A stretch of DNA of 64,000 nt from Ktedonobacteria bacterium (GCA_027459785.1 DAIDGU010000057.1:98150-162149); one strand, 5' to 3'. Shown: positions 40,052 through 50,113, numbered from the stretch's first letter. Program-made: numbers and translations. Notes: generated from the sequence alone by a model not told the origin.

Positions 40052-41335
40052 ATGGCAGTCGTGGCAGTGATCGGCGCGCAGTGGGGCGACGAGGGCAAAG
40101 GCCGCATCATCGACGAGATGGCCGCGCAGACGGACGTGGTCGTGCGCTTCCAGGGGGGCGGCAACGCCGGCCACCACGTGTGGGTGGGTGACACCCAATT
40201 CACGTTTCATCAAGTGCCGTCGGGTATCCTTTCCCCCAACACGCACTGTGTCATCGGCAACGGCGTCGTCATCGATCCCCCCGCGCTGCTCGAAGAACTG
40301 CGCGACCTGGCCAAACATGGGTTAGACATGACGCGTGTCCACATCAGCGACCGCGCCCACGTGATCATGCCCTATCACACCCTGCTGGATCAACTCGAAG
40401 AGCGGGATCGTGACAGCAGCGGCGCGGAGATGATCGGCACCACCGCCAAGGGCATCGGCCCGGCCTATGTTGATAAGTATTCGCGCATCGGCATCCGCAT
40501 GGCCGATCTGCTGGATGTCGATCAGTTTCGCACCAAGCTCGCCTACGTGTTGCGCTTCAAGAATCGCCTGCTGACGCAGATCTACGGCCACTCGCCGCTG
40601 TCGCTGGAAGAGATTCACCACGAATATTATGCCTATGCGCGCGAACTGAAGCCGTATATCACCGACACGCGCGCCTATCTGCAAGCTGCCCTCGATGACA
40701 AGCAGGCGATCCTGCTCGAAGGCGCACAGGGATCGCTGTTGGATGTCGATTTCGGCACGTATCCCTATGTGACCGCCTCTTCCACCGTTGCGGGCAACGC
40801 TTCCGCCGGCGCGGGCTTGCCGCCGAACAGTATCGACGACGTGATCGGCGTGTACAAAACGTACATCACGCGCGTCGGCACCGGCCCCATGCCCACCGAA
40901 CTGCACGACGACACGGGCGAGCATCTCGCCATTCGCGGCTACGAGATCGGGCGCACGACGGGCCGCCGCCGCCGCTGTGGCTGGTTCGACGGCGTGCTGG
41001 GCCGCTATGCCGCCAAGCTCAACGGCCTGCAATCGGCGGTGATGATGAAGCTGGACGTGCTGGACCGCATTCCCACGCTCAAGGTCTGCACCGCGTATAA
41101 GCTCAACGGTGAGGTCATCACCACGCCCCCGGCGAACCTGCACCTGCTGGCCGCGTGCGAGCCGGTCTATGAGGAACTGCCCGGCTGGGGCAGCGACACC
41201 AGCGGCATCACCCATGCGGCGGAGCTGCCCACCAACGCCCGCGCCTACCTGGAGCGCTTAGAAGCGATCATCGAAACCCCCATCGCCGCCGTCTCCGTCG
41301 GTCCCAAACGGGGCCAAACGATCACGCTGCGCTAG
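40052..41335 (+). CDS. purA: Adenylosuccinate synthetase
   Basis: PurA joins IMP and aspartate with GTP to give adenylosuccinate, the first committed step to AMP. The 427 residues match the family length. GTP-binding start VIGAQWGDEGKG (residues 5-16), then VRFQGGGNAGH, GTTAKGIGPAYVDKYSR, GAQGSLLDVDFGTYPYVT, the GRTTGRRRRCGWFD loop and the C-terminal VSVGPKRGQTI are all present. Small departures from the usual sequence are GKGR for GKGK and NAGHH for NAGHT. The frame is open to 39971, but GAGGAGACAC precedes the ATG at 40052, where homology begins. Confidence 0.96.
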   Translation: MAVVAVIGAQWGDEGKGRIIDEMAAQTDVVVRFQGGGNAGHHVWVGDTQFTFHQVPSGILSPNTHCVIGNGVVIDPPALLEELRDLAKHGLDMTRVHISDRAHVIMPYHTLLDQLEERDRDSSGAEMIGTTAKGIGPAYVDKYSRIGIRMADLLDVDQFRTKLAYVLRFKNRLLTQIYGHSPLSLEEIHHEYYAYARELKPYITDTRAYLQAALDDKQAILLEGAQGSLLDVDFGTYPYVTASSTVAGNASAGAGLPPNSIDDVIGVYKTYITRVGTGPMPTELHDDTGEHLAIRGYEIGRTTGRRRRCGWFDGVLGRYAAKLNGLQSAVMMKLDVLDRIPTLKVCTAYKLNGEVITTPPANLHLLAACEPVYEELPGWGSDTSGITHAAELPTNARAYLERLEAIIETPIAAVSVGPKRGQTITLR

Positions 41336-41465
41336 GGATCGCCCCAGGACGGCCTGCCAGCTAGGGGTGGAAGGTTTTGTGCCACCAGATATCCTAACGT
41401 GTGCGCTATAATCATCTCACAAGCACCCCAACGGCGGGACTGCGAACGAGAGGATGGGCGAGGGG

Positions 41466-42800
41466 ATGGCCAAAGCACAAGCGGGCGCGCGTCGCGGCAC
41501 GCGCGTGGTGGTGATCGGCGGGGGCGCGTCGGGCGCGCTCATCAGCGCGCGGCTGGCGGAGCAAGGTTTCGCGGTCGTCGCGCTGGAAAAAGCGGCCATC
41601 GGCAACGGCTCATCCAGCCGGTCGGCGGCGTGCATCCGCGCGCAATGGGGCGTGGCGGAAACCGTGATGGGCATGCGGTATTCCGAGTGGTTCTATACCC
41701 ACTTCCATGATCTGCTGCACGCTCCGCTTGCTGATCGCCCGTGGCTGATCAAGCAGAACGGCTATCTGTTTCTGTATGAAGATCCCGACCAGGCCGCGCC
41801 CGCCTGGCAGCCGTCCTTGCGGCGCAGCGCTGCTTCGGCGTGGGCAGCGGCCCAGGCGCAGGTGGCCATGCAGCGCAAGCTGGGCTGTGACGTAAGTTTG
41901 CTCGATCCCGACGAGGTGCAGCGCCGCTGGCCGCATATCGACGCCGCCCGGCTTATCGGCGCGACCTGGGGACCAGCTGACGGCTTTTTAAACCATGATC
42001 TGATCTACCGGCGCGGCTTCGCGCGGGCGCAGGCATTGGGCGCGACAGTGCGCCAGCACGCTGAGGTGACGGGAGCCGAGGTGCGCGGCGGGCGCATCGT
42101 AGCCGTGCAGACGACGGCGGGGCGTGTCGCGGGCGACTGGTTCGTCAACGCAGCGGGCGCGTGGTCGCCGCGCGTCAGTCACGCGCTGGGTGGCATGGCG
42201 CTCGCCATCACACCTCTCAAACGCTTCCTCTATTTCCTTAAACCGGACCGGCCCATCATGTCCGCCGAGGCGTGGGCGGCGCTGCCGATGACGATCTATG
42301 GCGTTGGCCCTGGGCGCGGCGCGCACAGCCGCCCCGACGGCGCCACCCTGCTGCTCGCCTGGTCGCACGAGACCGATCCCGAACCGGAGTTCACCGACGC
42401 CGACCAGGATGTCATCCCACCGGCCTTCCACCATGCCCACGGCATCGACAATTACGGCTATGCCGTGCTGGCCGAACTCGATCACTTCGCGCCGGCGCTG
42501 GCGAACTGCGGTGGCTTGCACGCGACCACCAGCGGCTATTATGAGATGACGCCCGACGGTGTGCCGCTCATCGGCATCGATGCCAATCTGAGCAATCTCG
42601 TCCACGCCGCCGGCTTTTCCGGCCACGGATTGATGCACGCGCCAATGACGGCCCTGCTGACAACAGCGATCATCACCGGCGATGTGACGGATGGCGCGGT
42701 GACGCTGCCCGATCCTTTCGCCGACCACCACATCACCCTCGCCGCCTTCGATCCCGCCCGCGACTTCCACCGTTCGCCCCATGAGGCGATGGTATTATGA
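41466..42800 (+). CDS. FAD-dependent oxidoreductase of the DAO family
   Basis: A 444-residue flavoprotein of the D-amino-acid oxidase / sarcosine oxidase fold. The dinucleotide-binding start is VVVIGGGASGALISARLAEQGF, ending in the acidic ALEK that binds ribose. Then SSSRSAACIRAQWG, typical of glycine/sarcosine oxidase-like proteins, and the C-terminal GGLHATTSGYYEMTPDGVPLIG followed by GFSGHGLMHAP. The substrate is probably a secondary or methylated amine; the exact one cannot be told. A TATAAT box is at 41407-41412. Of two close ATGs (41454 and 41466) the first has its GAGAGG directly adjacent with no spacing, so I prefer the second. Confidence 0.85.
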   Translation: MAKAQAGARRGTRVVVIGGGASGALISARLAEQGFAVVALEKAAIGNGSSSRSAACIRAQWGVAETVMGMRYSEWFYTHFHDLLHAPLADRPWLIKQNGYLFLYEDPDQAAPAWQPSLRRSAASAWAAAQAQVAMQRKLGCDVSLLDPDEVQRRWPHIDAARLIGATWGPADGFLNHDLIYRRGFARAQALGATVRQHAEVTGAEVRGGRIVAVQTTAGRVAGDWFVNAAGAWSPRVSHALGGMALAITPLKRFLYFLKPDRPIMSAEAWAALPMTIYGVGPGRGAHSRPDGATLLLAWSHETDPEPEFTDADQDVIPPAFHHAHGIDNYGYAVLAELDHFAPALANCGGLHATTSGYYEMTPDGVPLIGIDANLSNLVHAAGFSGHGLMHAPMTALLTTAIITGDVTDGAVTLPDPFADHHITLAAFDPARDFHRSPHEAMVL

Positions 42801-42825
42801 TTACCGGCAGCTAACCAGATGATTG

Positions 42826-45201
42826 TTATGGTTGGGCGCGCGTCACGGTGTAGCGCCAGGTCAGCGGCAGCGCGTGCGGGTCGCCGGTGGTCGGGCCGTC
42901 CGGCGCGGCGGCGTAACCCGCCGGCAGGTGCAGCGCCACGGCCACACCTGGATAGCGCGGCGCAAGCACGCCCCCCGTTTGTGCCAGCCGCACGGTGATC
43001 GCGTCGCCGTCCCAGGTCGCCGTCGCGGCGTACTCAGCATACGTGCCGCGCTGCGCCGCCTGGGGATGGTCGTCGTCGTCCCAGATGATCGCGTGCGCCG
43101 ACTGCTCCGGCTCCGCCAGGAAGACCGCCAGCGTCAGGGGTTCCGTCGTTATCGCGCCAGTATGCTGCGCCGCGCCGGCCAGCGGGATGATCGCGCCGGC
43201 GCGGACGAATAGCGGGACCGTCGCCAGCGTGACGGGGACCGTGAGCGTCTGCCCGCCCACATGCGTCGCATCGGTTTCCCAGGCGAACCATGTTCCCGGC
43301 GGCAAGACGACCACCCGTTCGGTCGCGCCGGCGGTCAACACGGGCGCGATCAGCAGATCGTCGCCCAGCAGGAATTGGTCGTCGCAGGCTACACTCGCGG
43401 CGTCAGCAGGTGCCAGCCAGGCGAGGGGGCGCATCAGTGGTGCGCCGGTGGTCGCGGCCTCGTGCGCCAGCGTCACCAGCAGCGGCAGCAACCGGTAGCG
43501 CAGCGCCAGCACGTCGCGGATGATACTGGTATACGGTTCGCCGAAAACCCACGGTTCCTGCTGCGCAGTCCCTTTGGAGCTATGGTTGCGGCAGAAGGGC
43601 AGGAACGCGCCGACCTGCGTGAAGCGCACCAGCAATTCGGGCGTAGTATCACCCCAGAAGCCGCCGATGTCGATGCCGGTGATCGGGAAGCCCGCTAGGC
43701 CGAGATTCAGGTTCATGGTGATCGCCTGGCGCACGTGGGGCCACATGCTGGTATTGTCGCCATTCCAGACGGCGGCATAGCGTTGCGTGCCGGCCTGGGC
43801 GGCGCGGGTCAGCACGAAGGCGCGCTCGTCGGGTCGCGCGGCCTCCAGCGCCGCGCGTGTGGCGCGCACCATCTCATGGCCATACGCATTGTGAAACGCC
43901 GCATGGCTGATAGCACCATGTTCGGTAGATTGATGCACGCAGTCCAGCGGCAGTGTCGCGCCGAAAGGGACCGTCACCTCTGGTGGCGCGGACATGCCCG
44001 CCTGCGACGGCTCGTTCATGTCGTCCCAGATGCCCCCCACGCCCATCTCGATCAACCCCCGATGCTGGTCGGCCCACCAGGCGCGCACCTCGGCAGAGGC
44101 GAAGTCGGCCCAGACGCTCCGCCCCGGCCACACCCAGCCCTCGAAGACCGAACCATCAGGATTGGTGACGAAGTAACCGCGCGCCATACCCTCCTGATAG
44201 ACGGCATAGTCTGGATCGATTTTCACACCTGGATCGATGATCGGCACGACGCGAAAGCCCTGGGCGCGCAGATCGGCGATCATGCCCGCTGGATCGGGAA
44301 AACGTTGCGGATCGAAGGTGAAGTCGCGGTAGCCAGCCATGTAATCGATGTCCAGATAGATCGCGTCGCAGGGGATGCGCTCTTGTCGGAAGCGGGCAGC
44401 AACGGCGCGCACCTCGGCGTCGGACATATAGCTCCAGCGCGACTGTTGGTTGCCCAGCGACCAGCGTGGTACCGGCGGCATGCGCCCGGTGAGGGTGGTA
44501 TATTGGCGCAGCACATCGCCCAGCCTCGGCCCGGCGCAGACATACGCCACGAGGTCCGGTCCGCTGGTGGTGAAGCGCAGCACATCCGGCACAGCGTGGC
44601 CGATATCCAGCGTGCTATGATACGCCGCGTCATAGAAGACGCCGTGGGCCTGCCCGTCGCGCTGCATCACAAAAAATGAGGCCGATTGATACATCGCATC
44701 CGTCTGCTCCGGGCTGTGCGGTGGCAACGGATCGGTGGACCAGAGCGTGAGCGCCCGCCCGCGCTGATCCAGCGGCCCGGTGCGTTGCCCGCCGCCGCTG
44801 ACACGCTCGCCTGCCGCCAGCGTCGTCGTCCACGTCGGTTGCCCGTCGTCGCTATACCCCAGCCCACCCGCCGGCGCATCGCTGCTGAGCGGGCTGCCAT
44901 CGGCCCGTGTGATAGCCAGACCCAGCCGCTCTCCCCACGCCACGGTGATCACCAGGGCAGCGGTGCGCAGCACCAAGCTGGCCGCCATTTCTGTGACGGC
45001 GACGGCGGGCGTGGGTAAGTCAGCGACTGCCGGCACGATGGCCCAGGTCAGGTGCGGCGGCGCTGCCGTGGGCGTGAAGGCGACGCGCACGATGGCCGGC
45101 GTGATGCACGTCAGCGCGACCTCGCCCTGCTCGCAGGCGACACGCCACGTGGCCCCATCGCTCCCCGCCAGGTGTGCGTTCGTGAGCGGCTGTATGCTCA
45201 T
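42826..45201 (-). CDS. Glycoside hydrolase family 31 (alpha-glucosidase-like)
   Basis: A 791-residue intracellular enzyme (no signal peptide) of GH31, retaining alpha-glucosidases/alpha-xylosidases. N-terminal beta-sandwich (residues 1-240), catalytic barrel (about 250-590) and C-terminal beta domains. The barrel holds WSYMSDAEVRAVAARFRQERIPCDAIYLDIDYM, the nucleophile aspartate in GIWDDMNEPSQ and the acid/base region GFWGDTTPELLVRF. The frame is open to 45462, but no homology exists before MSIQPLTNAH; the ATG at 45201 follows GAAGGGAT. It would release glucose from maltose-type or related alpha-glycosides. No transporter or regulator adjoins it. Confidence 0.93.
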   Translation of the reverse strand: MSIQPLTNAHLAGSDGATWRVACEQGEVALTCITPAIVRVAFTPTAAPPHLTWAIVPAVADLPTPAVAVTEMAASLVLRTAALVITVAWGERLGLAITRADGSPLSSDAPAGGLGYSDDGQPTWTTTLAAGERVSGGGQRTGPLDQRGRALTLWSTDPLPPHSPEQTDAMYQSASFFVMQRDGQAHGVFYDAAYHSTLDIGHAVPDVLRFTTSGPDLVAYVCAGPRLGDVLRQYTTLTGRMPPVPRWSLGNQQSRWSYMSDAEVRAVAARFRQERIPCDAIYLDIDYMAGYRDFTFDPQRFPDPAGMIADLRAQGFRVVPIIDPGVKIDPDYAVYQEGMARGYFVTNPDGSVFEGWVWPGRSVWADFASAEVRAWWADQHRGLIEMGVGGIWDDMNEPSQAGMSAPPEVTVPFGATLPLDCVHQSTEHGAISHAAFHNAYGHEMVRATRAALEAARPDERAFVLTRAAQAGTQRYAAVWNGDNTSMWPHVRQAITMNLNLGLAGFPITGIDIGGFWGDTTPELLVRFTQVGAFLPFCRNHSSKGTAQQEPWVFGEPYTSIIRDVLALRYRLLPLLVTLAHEAATTGAPLMRPLAWLAPADAASVACDDQFLLGDDLLIAPVLTAGATERVVVLPPGTWFAWETDATHVGGQTLTVPVTLATVPLFVRAGAIIPLAGAAQHTGAITTEPLTLAVFLAEPEQSAHAIIWDDDDHPQAAQRGTYAEYAATATWDGDAITVRLAQTGGVLAPRYPGVAVALHLPAGYAAAPDGPTTGDPHALPLTWRYTVTRAQP

Positions 45202-45433
45202 GAGTGTGTGATCCCTTCCCGAAGATGGTCCAGTACCCACAGTATATGGCAAACAGGTGATTGTGTGGTGCGTCACGACAAACAAGCGATCACCAACGCG
45301 GGGCGGTGGGCGCTGGATCATATTACAGAAGGGAGCGGAGCGCAAGGGCAATTTCGGCGTCCCTCTTGCCATTTTGCGCGATCTCTTGCACAATATGATC
45401 GGCAGTAGACACCGCAGGAGAAGGGCGATTGGG

Positions 45434-45994
45434 ATGAGCGTGGCGTTTGGCCTGGCCCGCACGTGGGAGGCGGAGCAACCAGCAGCGACAGCGCAGTTGC
45501 AGACGGCATTAACCCAGGCCGGCTGGGGGATGGTGCGCGGCCCCGCCTGGGGCTTGCACGCGAACGCGCCGCTGGACTGGCGGGCGCTGACGCGCGGCGC
45601 GGATGTTGGCTGGAAGGGACCGTATCACTTCACGCTGCCCACCGCCAGCGGGGAGCAATTGGCGGCGGCCATCGAGCTGTTGTGTCCGCGCTCACGCGGC
45701 TTCCCGCTGATCGACATCGTGCCGCTGGCTCCCATGCCACCCGGCGAAAACTTCGTCATCGACACCCAGCTCGCCGGCACGCGCTGGCGCATCATCGCAG
45801 CTAAATGGTTGCTGCGCCAGTGGCAAGCCTTGCCGACCGATCTGCGGGCCGCCGCCGAACGCAGCTTTCAGCTTCAGCATCCCACCGAGCCAGGCGTGAC
45901 ACAGTTGTGGTTTTGCGCTGCTCTGGCCGAGATGGCGCATAAATCGCTGGAAACCCACCTGCCTCTGCGCATCCGCTTCGACGAACACGGCTGA
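45434..45994 (+). CDS. Unknown soluble protein
   Basis: A 186-residue protein without membrane segments or signal peptide; I do not recognise a family. It contains GPYHFTLPTASGEQLAAAIELL, IDIVPLAPMPPGENFVIDTQ and a helical tail with FCAALAEMAHKSLETHLPLRI. The ATG at 45434 follows AGGAGAAGGG; a longer frame from 45257 has no ribosome site. It is divergent from the GH31 gene and convergent with the response regulator gene. Codon use matches its neighbours. Confidence 0.55.
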   Translation: MSVAFGLARTWEAEQPAATAQLQTALTQAGWGMVRGPAWGLHANAPLDWRALTRGADVGWKGPYHFTLPTASGEQLAAAIELLCPRSRGFPLIDIVPLAPMPPGENFVIDTQLAGTRWRIIAAKWLLRQWQALPTDLRAAAERSFQLQHPTEPGVTQLWFCAALAEMAHKSLETHLPLRIRFDEHG

Positions 45995-45999
45995 GGCTG

Positions 46000-46395
46000 T
46001 TAGCGCATGCGCAGTTCCATCTTGGTCAGCGCCAACGGGATCATGTTGATATCCTCGAATGGTTTCCAGATAATATCAACATCCAATTGCTGCATGAGTT
46101 TCACCAAATCCATCGGTAGGGTGCGATGCGCCGCGGTCATCAGCGTGAAGACGTGCCGCTTGAGGGCAGTATCACTTGCAACGGCGCGCAACACCTCCAC
46201 GCCGTCCACGCGCGGCATCATCACGTCCAGAAAGACCGGCAGAGGCTCGCGGCTGGCTCCGAGGATCCGTAACGCAGCATCGCCATCCGCCGCCGTCTCG
46301 ACGTGATAGCCCTCATCCGCCAGCATGATGTGTAGCGTCTGCCGAATATCATGATCGTCATCAACGATAAGCACGCGCTTCGTTCGCGTTGGCAT
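46000..46395 (-). CDS. Single-domain response regulator
   Basis: A 131-residue CheY-like receiver without an output domain. The acidic pair lies in VLIVDDDHD, the phospho-acceptor is Asp in VFLDVMMPRVDG, the conserved Thr in FTLMTAAHR and the Lys in IIWKPFED. AGCGGGGGAGACC precedes the ATG at 46395. Longer starts (46458, MIFKRKAHEK, or 46545) are in frame and would add a basic or cysteine-containing head. No kinase gene adjoins it, so it is an orphan that may pair with one of the kinases at 55-58 kb. Confidence 0.85.
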   Translation of the reverse strand: MPTRTKRVLIVDDDHDIRQTLHIMLADEGYHVETAADGDAALRILGASREPLPVFLDVMMPRVDGVEVLRAVASDTALKRHVFTLMTAAHRTLPMDLVKLMQQLDVDIIWKPFEDINMIPLALTKMELRMR

Positions 46396-46814
46396 GGTCT
46401 CCCCCGCTTGCTGAACCGATTTCGCCTGCTTTTCGTGCGCTTTGCGTTTAAATATCATCGCCGCCACCTCGCTCTTCGCCGGTTTCCCACATGTTTCCTT
46501 ACAATAATAGTACGATGATTGCACGGGTTTGCGCACGGTCTGCATAGTGTTCCCGCCCACATGCAAATAGTATGACTGATGACAATACAAAACGCAAGCT
46601 CAACTGAGGATGAGTAGCCCTTTTAGCAAAAGGGGCGGTTCGCACCCGCCAATCCGCTACGCTGTGCGGGTCATCCGCCCCCATCATTTGGAGGACAGAC
46701 ATGCTTGTCTGGCATACGGCGGACAGCCATGTCCGCCCCATCCGATGCAAATATCTGTCGTGATCTCCGTGTTCACTTCCGTGCATTCCGTGTTCCCGTC
46801 CTCGTCCCCGGCCC
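46396..46814. other. 419-base region between the response regulator and aspS
   Basis: Holds possible N-terminal extensions of the response regulator (to 46590) and then two adjacent hairpin repeats at 46696-46711 and 46718-46737. No gene can be supported in the rest. Confidence 0.4.
46696..46737. repeat. Pair of palindromes of the GGACAGACA type
   Basis: CAGACA / TGTCTG (46696-46711) and GGCGGACA / TGTCCGCC (46718-46737). The first shares the GGAGGACAGACAT core with the element at 22525. They lie downstream of aspS and upstream of the response regulator gene. Confidence 0.5.
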
Positions 46815-48692
46815 TTATTTCTTTTCTGGCACCTTTGGCAGTTGCACCGCAACGTGCAGTTCGTCCAGTTGCTCGGTTTCCACCGGCGAGGGCGCGTTCA
46901 TCAGCAGATCCTGCGCGTTGGCATTCTTGGGGAAGGCCATCACCTCGCGGATATTGTCGGTATCAGCCAGCAACATCACCAGGCGGTCGAAGCCGACGGC
47001 CAGCCCGCCGTGGGGCGGCGCGCCCAACTCGAAGGCTTCCAGCATGTGGCCGAATTGCTCGGTGATCTGCGCGTCGTTCAGCCCCAGCAATTGGAAGACG
47101 CGCCGCTGCACCTCGGCCTGGTGGATGCGTACCGAGCCGCCGCCGATCTCGTAGCCGTTGCACACGATGTCGTATTGCCGCGCCTCCGCTTGCAGCGGGT
47201 CCGTCTCGAAGAGCGCCTCGTGGCCGGGCTTCACGCCGGAAAACGGATTGTGCGTCGCGTGGTAGCGTTCACGCCCGTTCTCTTCGATCACCTCGAACAT
47301 CGGGAAGCCCACGACCCAGCACAGCGCCATCACGTTCGGATCGATCAGCCCAAGTTCCTCGCCCATGCGCACGCGCATGCGCCACAGCACGTCGTTCGCC
47401 ACCTTGGCGCTATCGGCGACGAAAACGATCAGGTCGCCCGGCTGGCCGGCCATGTGCGTGACGATGCGCTGCACGTCCTCGGCGGTCATGAACTTGGTGA
47501 TCGGTGACTTCACGCTGCCATCGGGATTGATCGCCAGCGTCAGCAAGCCTTTCGCGCCGAAAGTGCGCGCGAACTCGGTCAGCTCATCCAGTTCCTTGCG
47601 CGTGGCCCCGCCCCGGCCCAGAATGCGCAGCCCCTTCACGACGCCGCCGCTCTTCACGGCATCCTGAAAGACCTTGAACTCGCCCAGCAGTGCCAGGTCG
47701 CCCAAAGATTGCAGCGGCAGATCGAAGCGCAGGTCGGGCCGGTCGATGCCGTAGCGTTCCATCGCTTCTGCGAAGGTGATGTGCGGCAGCGGCAGTTGCT
47801 TGATCTTTTTCTGGGTGAAGCGTTGGATCAAGCCGACGATCAGGTCTTCGATCACCGTCATCACGTCGGCTTCCTCGACGAAACTCATCTCCAGATCCAA
47901 CTGCGTGAACTCCGGCTGGCGGTCGCCACGCAAGTCTTCATCGCGGAAGCAGCGCGCGATTTGGAAGTAGCGGTCCAGGCCCGCGACCATCAGCAATTGC
48001 TTGAACTGCTGCGGTGCCTGGGGCAGCGCGTAAAACTCGCCCGGCCACACGCGGCTGGGGACAAGGTAATCGCGCGCCCCTTCGGGGCTGCTCTTGGTGA
48101 GGATCGGTGTTTCCACCTCGATGAAGCCGCGTTCGCTGAGGAAATTGCGCATGAAGAGCGCGACCTGATGGCGCAATTCCAGCCGCGCGCGCATCGCGGG
48201 CCGGCGGATGTCGAGATAGCGATACTTCAGCCGCAGCGCCTCGTCGGCGGTGATGGCATCCGTGATCGGGAACGGCGGCGTCTTGGCGGGGTTCAGGATG
48301 CCGATGCCGGTGGCGATCACTTCAACCGCGCCGGTGGCCATCGCGGCATTCTCCGTGCCGGCTAACCGGGCGGCAACCGTGCCGCGCACCTGCAAAACGT
48401 ACTCCGCGCGGGCCTCGGCGGCGGTGTCGAGTACGGCGCTACCCTCCGGCGTGCGTTCGGGATCGATGACGACCTGTGTCACGCCATAGCGGTCGCGCAG
48501 GTCAATGAAGATCAGTTGGCCGTGGTCGCGCCGGCGGTTCACCCAGCCGGTCATGATCACCTCGCGGCCCGCATCGGCGAGGGTCAGTTCACCGCAGGTG
48601 ACGGTGCGCAGCGCGGTCGCGCGCGGCCCGCGTGGGGCTGGGGTACTTGTGGTACTTTTGGCGGTGGATTTACGTGATTTGGGGGTAGCCAC
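46815..48692 (-). CDS. aspS: Aspartyl-tRNA synthetase
   Basis: A 625-residue class II aminoacyl-tRNA synthetase of the bacterial type. The first 30 residues are a Ser/Thr/Lys-rich extension. Then the anticodon-binding OB-fold (VIMTGWVNRRRDHGQLIFIDLRD), motif 1 (GFIEVETPIL), the flipping loop (SPEGARDYLVPSR), motif 2 (FQIARCFRDEDLRGDRQPEFTQLD), the large bacterial insertion domain and motif 3 (GLAVGFDRLVMLL). Whether it charges tRNA-Asn as well is not decided here. Start codon is GTG at 48692 with AAAAGGAAA upstream. A standalone gene. Confidence 0.97.
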   Translation of the reverse strand: MATPKSRKSTAKSTTSTPAPRGPRATALRTVTCGELTLADAGREVIMTGWVNRRRDHGQLIFIDLRDRYGVTQVVIDPERTPEGSAVLDTAAEARAEYVLQVRGTVAARLAGTENAAMATGAVEVIATGIGILNPAKTPPFPITDAITADEALRLKYRYLDIRRPAMRARLELRHQVALFMRNFLSERGFIEVETPILTKSSPEGARDYLVPSRVWPGEFYALPQAPQQFKQLLMVAGLDRYFQIARCFRDEDLRGDRQPEFTQLDLEMSFVEEADVMTVIEDLIVGLIQRFTQKKIKQLPLPHITFAEAMERYGIDRPDLRFDLPLQSLGDLALLGEFKVFQDAVKSGGVVKGLRILGRGGATRKELDELTEFARTFGAKGLLTLAINPDGSVKSPITKFMTAEDVQRIVTHMAGQPGDLIVFVADSAKVANDVLWRMRVRMGEELGLIDPNVMALCWVVGFPMFEVIEENGRERYHATHNPFSGVKPGHEALFETDPLQAEARQYDIVCNGYEIGGGSVRIHQAEVQRRVFQLLGLNDAQITEQFGHMLEAFELGAPPHGGLAVGFDRLVMLLADTDNIREVMAFPKNANAQDLLMNAPSPVETEQLDELHVAVQLPKVPEKK

Positions 48693-48776
48693 GGGATCTA
48701 GCGTTTCCTTTTCCAGAATATGATGTCAAGCATGATCTGGTTCTCATTGTAACACATCCCTTGAAGCGGGCGACAC

Positions 48777-48806
48777 TTGACAGGACATCACGGTGTGTGG
48801 TACATA
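48777..48806 (+). promoter_or_regulatory. Promoter for the ZIP transporter
   Basis: TTGACA, 18 bases, TACATA (with TACT continuing). The gene begins about 70 bases after the likely start point. Confidence 0.55.
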
Positions 48807-48883
48807 CTGAGACGTAGTATCATTTCACTGAGGTGCCGGCAATCGCACTTCAGATCCAGCAACGGCGAACGAGGTAAGCGGAT

Positions 48884-49609
48884 ATGGGCGCGATTGTGTT
48901 GGCATTGGGAGCATTCGTCTCCACGTTTCTGGGCGGCCAATTCGCCCTGCGGTACCGCGACCGGCTGCACTTGATCATGGGGTTCACAGCGGGCGTGCTG
49001 GTGGGGCTGGTCGCCTTCGATCTGTTGCCGGAGATCTTTCGCCTGGTAAATGCGCAGCGCCTGGCCCCCGTTGCGCCGATGATCACGCTGATGATCGGCT
49101 TCCTGGCCTTCCATATCGCCGAAAAGAGTTTGCTCATCCACCATAACCACGAGGAAGAATACGCTGTGCATCAGCATCCCCAGGTGGGCTTGCTCTCGGC
49201 GCTGGCGCTATCCGGTCATAGCTTTCTGGATGGTGTAGGCATCGGCCTGGGCTTTCAGGTGAATGCGGGCGTGGGCATCGTCGTCGCCATCGCTGTCATC
49301 GCGCACGACTTCACGGATGGGCTGAACACCGTCACGCTGATGCTCGTCAACAAAAACTCGCGGGCGCGCGCACTGCGCTTGCTGCTGCTGGATGCCGGTG
49401 CGCCGGTGTTGGGCGCGCTCTCGACGTTCCTTTTCACCATCCCCCACGCCTGGCTGCCGCTGTATCTCGGTTTTTTTGCCGGCTTCCTACTCTATATCGG
49501 CGCGAGCGACATTTTGCCCGAAGCGCACAGCGAACACAGTTCCGCTGTCACCATCGCGCTGACGGTGGTGGGCGTCCTCTTCGCCTTCATCGTCACCCGT
49601 TTCGTCTGA
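48884..49609 (+). CDS. ZIP family metal transporter
   Basis: A 241-residue membrane protein with eight predicted transmembrane segments. The metal-transport helices IV and V show LSALALSGHSFLDGVGIGLGF and VAIAVIAHDFTDGLNTVTL, with the HxxxDG and HDxxDG patterns of bacterial ZIP proteins. A histidine-rich loop (HHNHEEEYAVHQHP) precedes helix IV. Expected to import zinc, iron or manganese by concentration gradient; specificity is unknown. GAGGTAAGCGGAT precedes the ATG. Confidence 0.9.
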   Translation: MGAIVLALGAFVSTFLGGQFALRYRDRLHLIMGFTAGVLVGLVAFDLLPEIFRLVNAQRLAPVAPMITLMIGFLAFHIAEKSLLIHHNHEEEYAVHQHPQVGLLSALALSGHSFLDGVGIGLGFQVNAGVGIVVAIAVIAHDFTDGLNTVTLMLVNKNSRARALRLLLLDAGAPVLGALSTFLFTIPHAWLPLYLGFFAGFLLYIGASDILPEAHSEHSSAVTIALTVVGVLFAFIVTRFV

Positions 49610-50113
49610 ACTTCTGAAGCTGGGTAGTGATGACAGAAAGTGTATGATCGCGTGAGAAAACAGGAAATTCAGGAAATATTCGCGGTAGGTGTCTCGCTTT
49701 GCAACGTTCGGTGTTCTCAAAAGACAGGATATTGAAATGATCTGGTCGCAACGGCTCATCTGTCGCTAACTAGCCCGAAATGTGCGGAGAAGCACGGTGA
49801 GGTAGCTCACGGCGGGAGTGCGACGAATTACGGCGGGGCTGTGACCCATCCGATGTGCAACGCGCGTCGTATATATAAGAGGTGAACAAAGGCAATAGGA
49901 TGTGTGGGGGTATCCCCTAGTCGCGCCACAGGAAAATTCAGGTGAACACCTGATAGCATCCCAATCCTTCATATAGTATACTAATGGACGAACGGTGAAC
50001 AAGTGCAGAACATGGTTCGTTTTGCCGATGATACAGATCAAGCGCCAACCGCGTGCGCGGCAGCCACGGTGGGTTCCGATTCCACAGTGAGGATCGGGAG
50101 AAGGAGAACCGGC
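49610..50113. other. 504-base region upstream of the sigma factor gene
   Basis: Contains a perfect CAGGTG-AA-CACCTG palindrome (49939-49952), overlapping -10-like boxes TATAGT (49972-49977) and TATACT (49977-49982) with no good -35, and an AT-rich TCGTATATATAAG stretch at about 49867. An in-frame extension of the sigma factor is open from 50003. No other gene is supported. Confidence 0.5.
49939..49952. promoter_or_regulatory. CAGGTGAACACCTG palindrome, candidate operator
   Basis: Perfect 6-bp half-sites with a two-base centre, 20-30 bases upstream of the -10-like boxes of the sigma factor gene, where an activator replacing a weak -35 would bind. Confidence 0.4.
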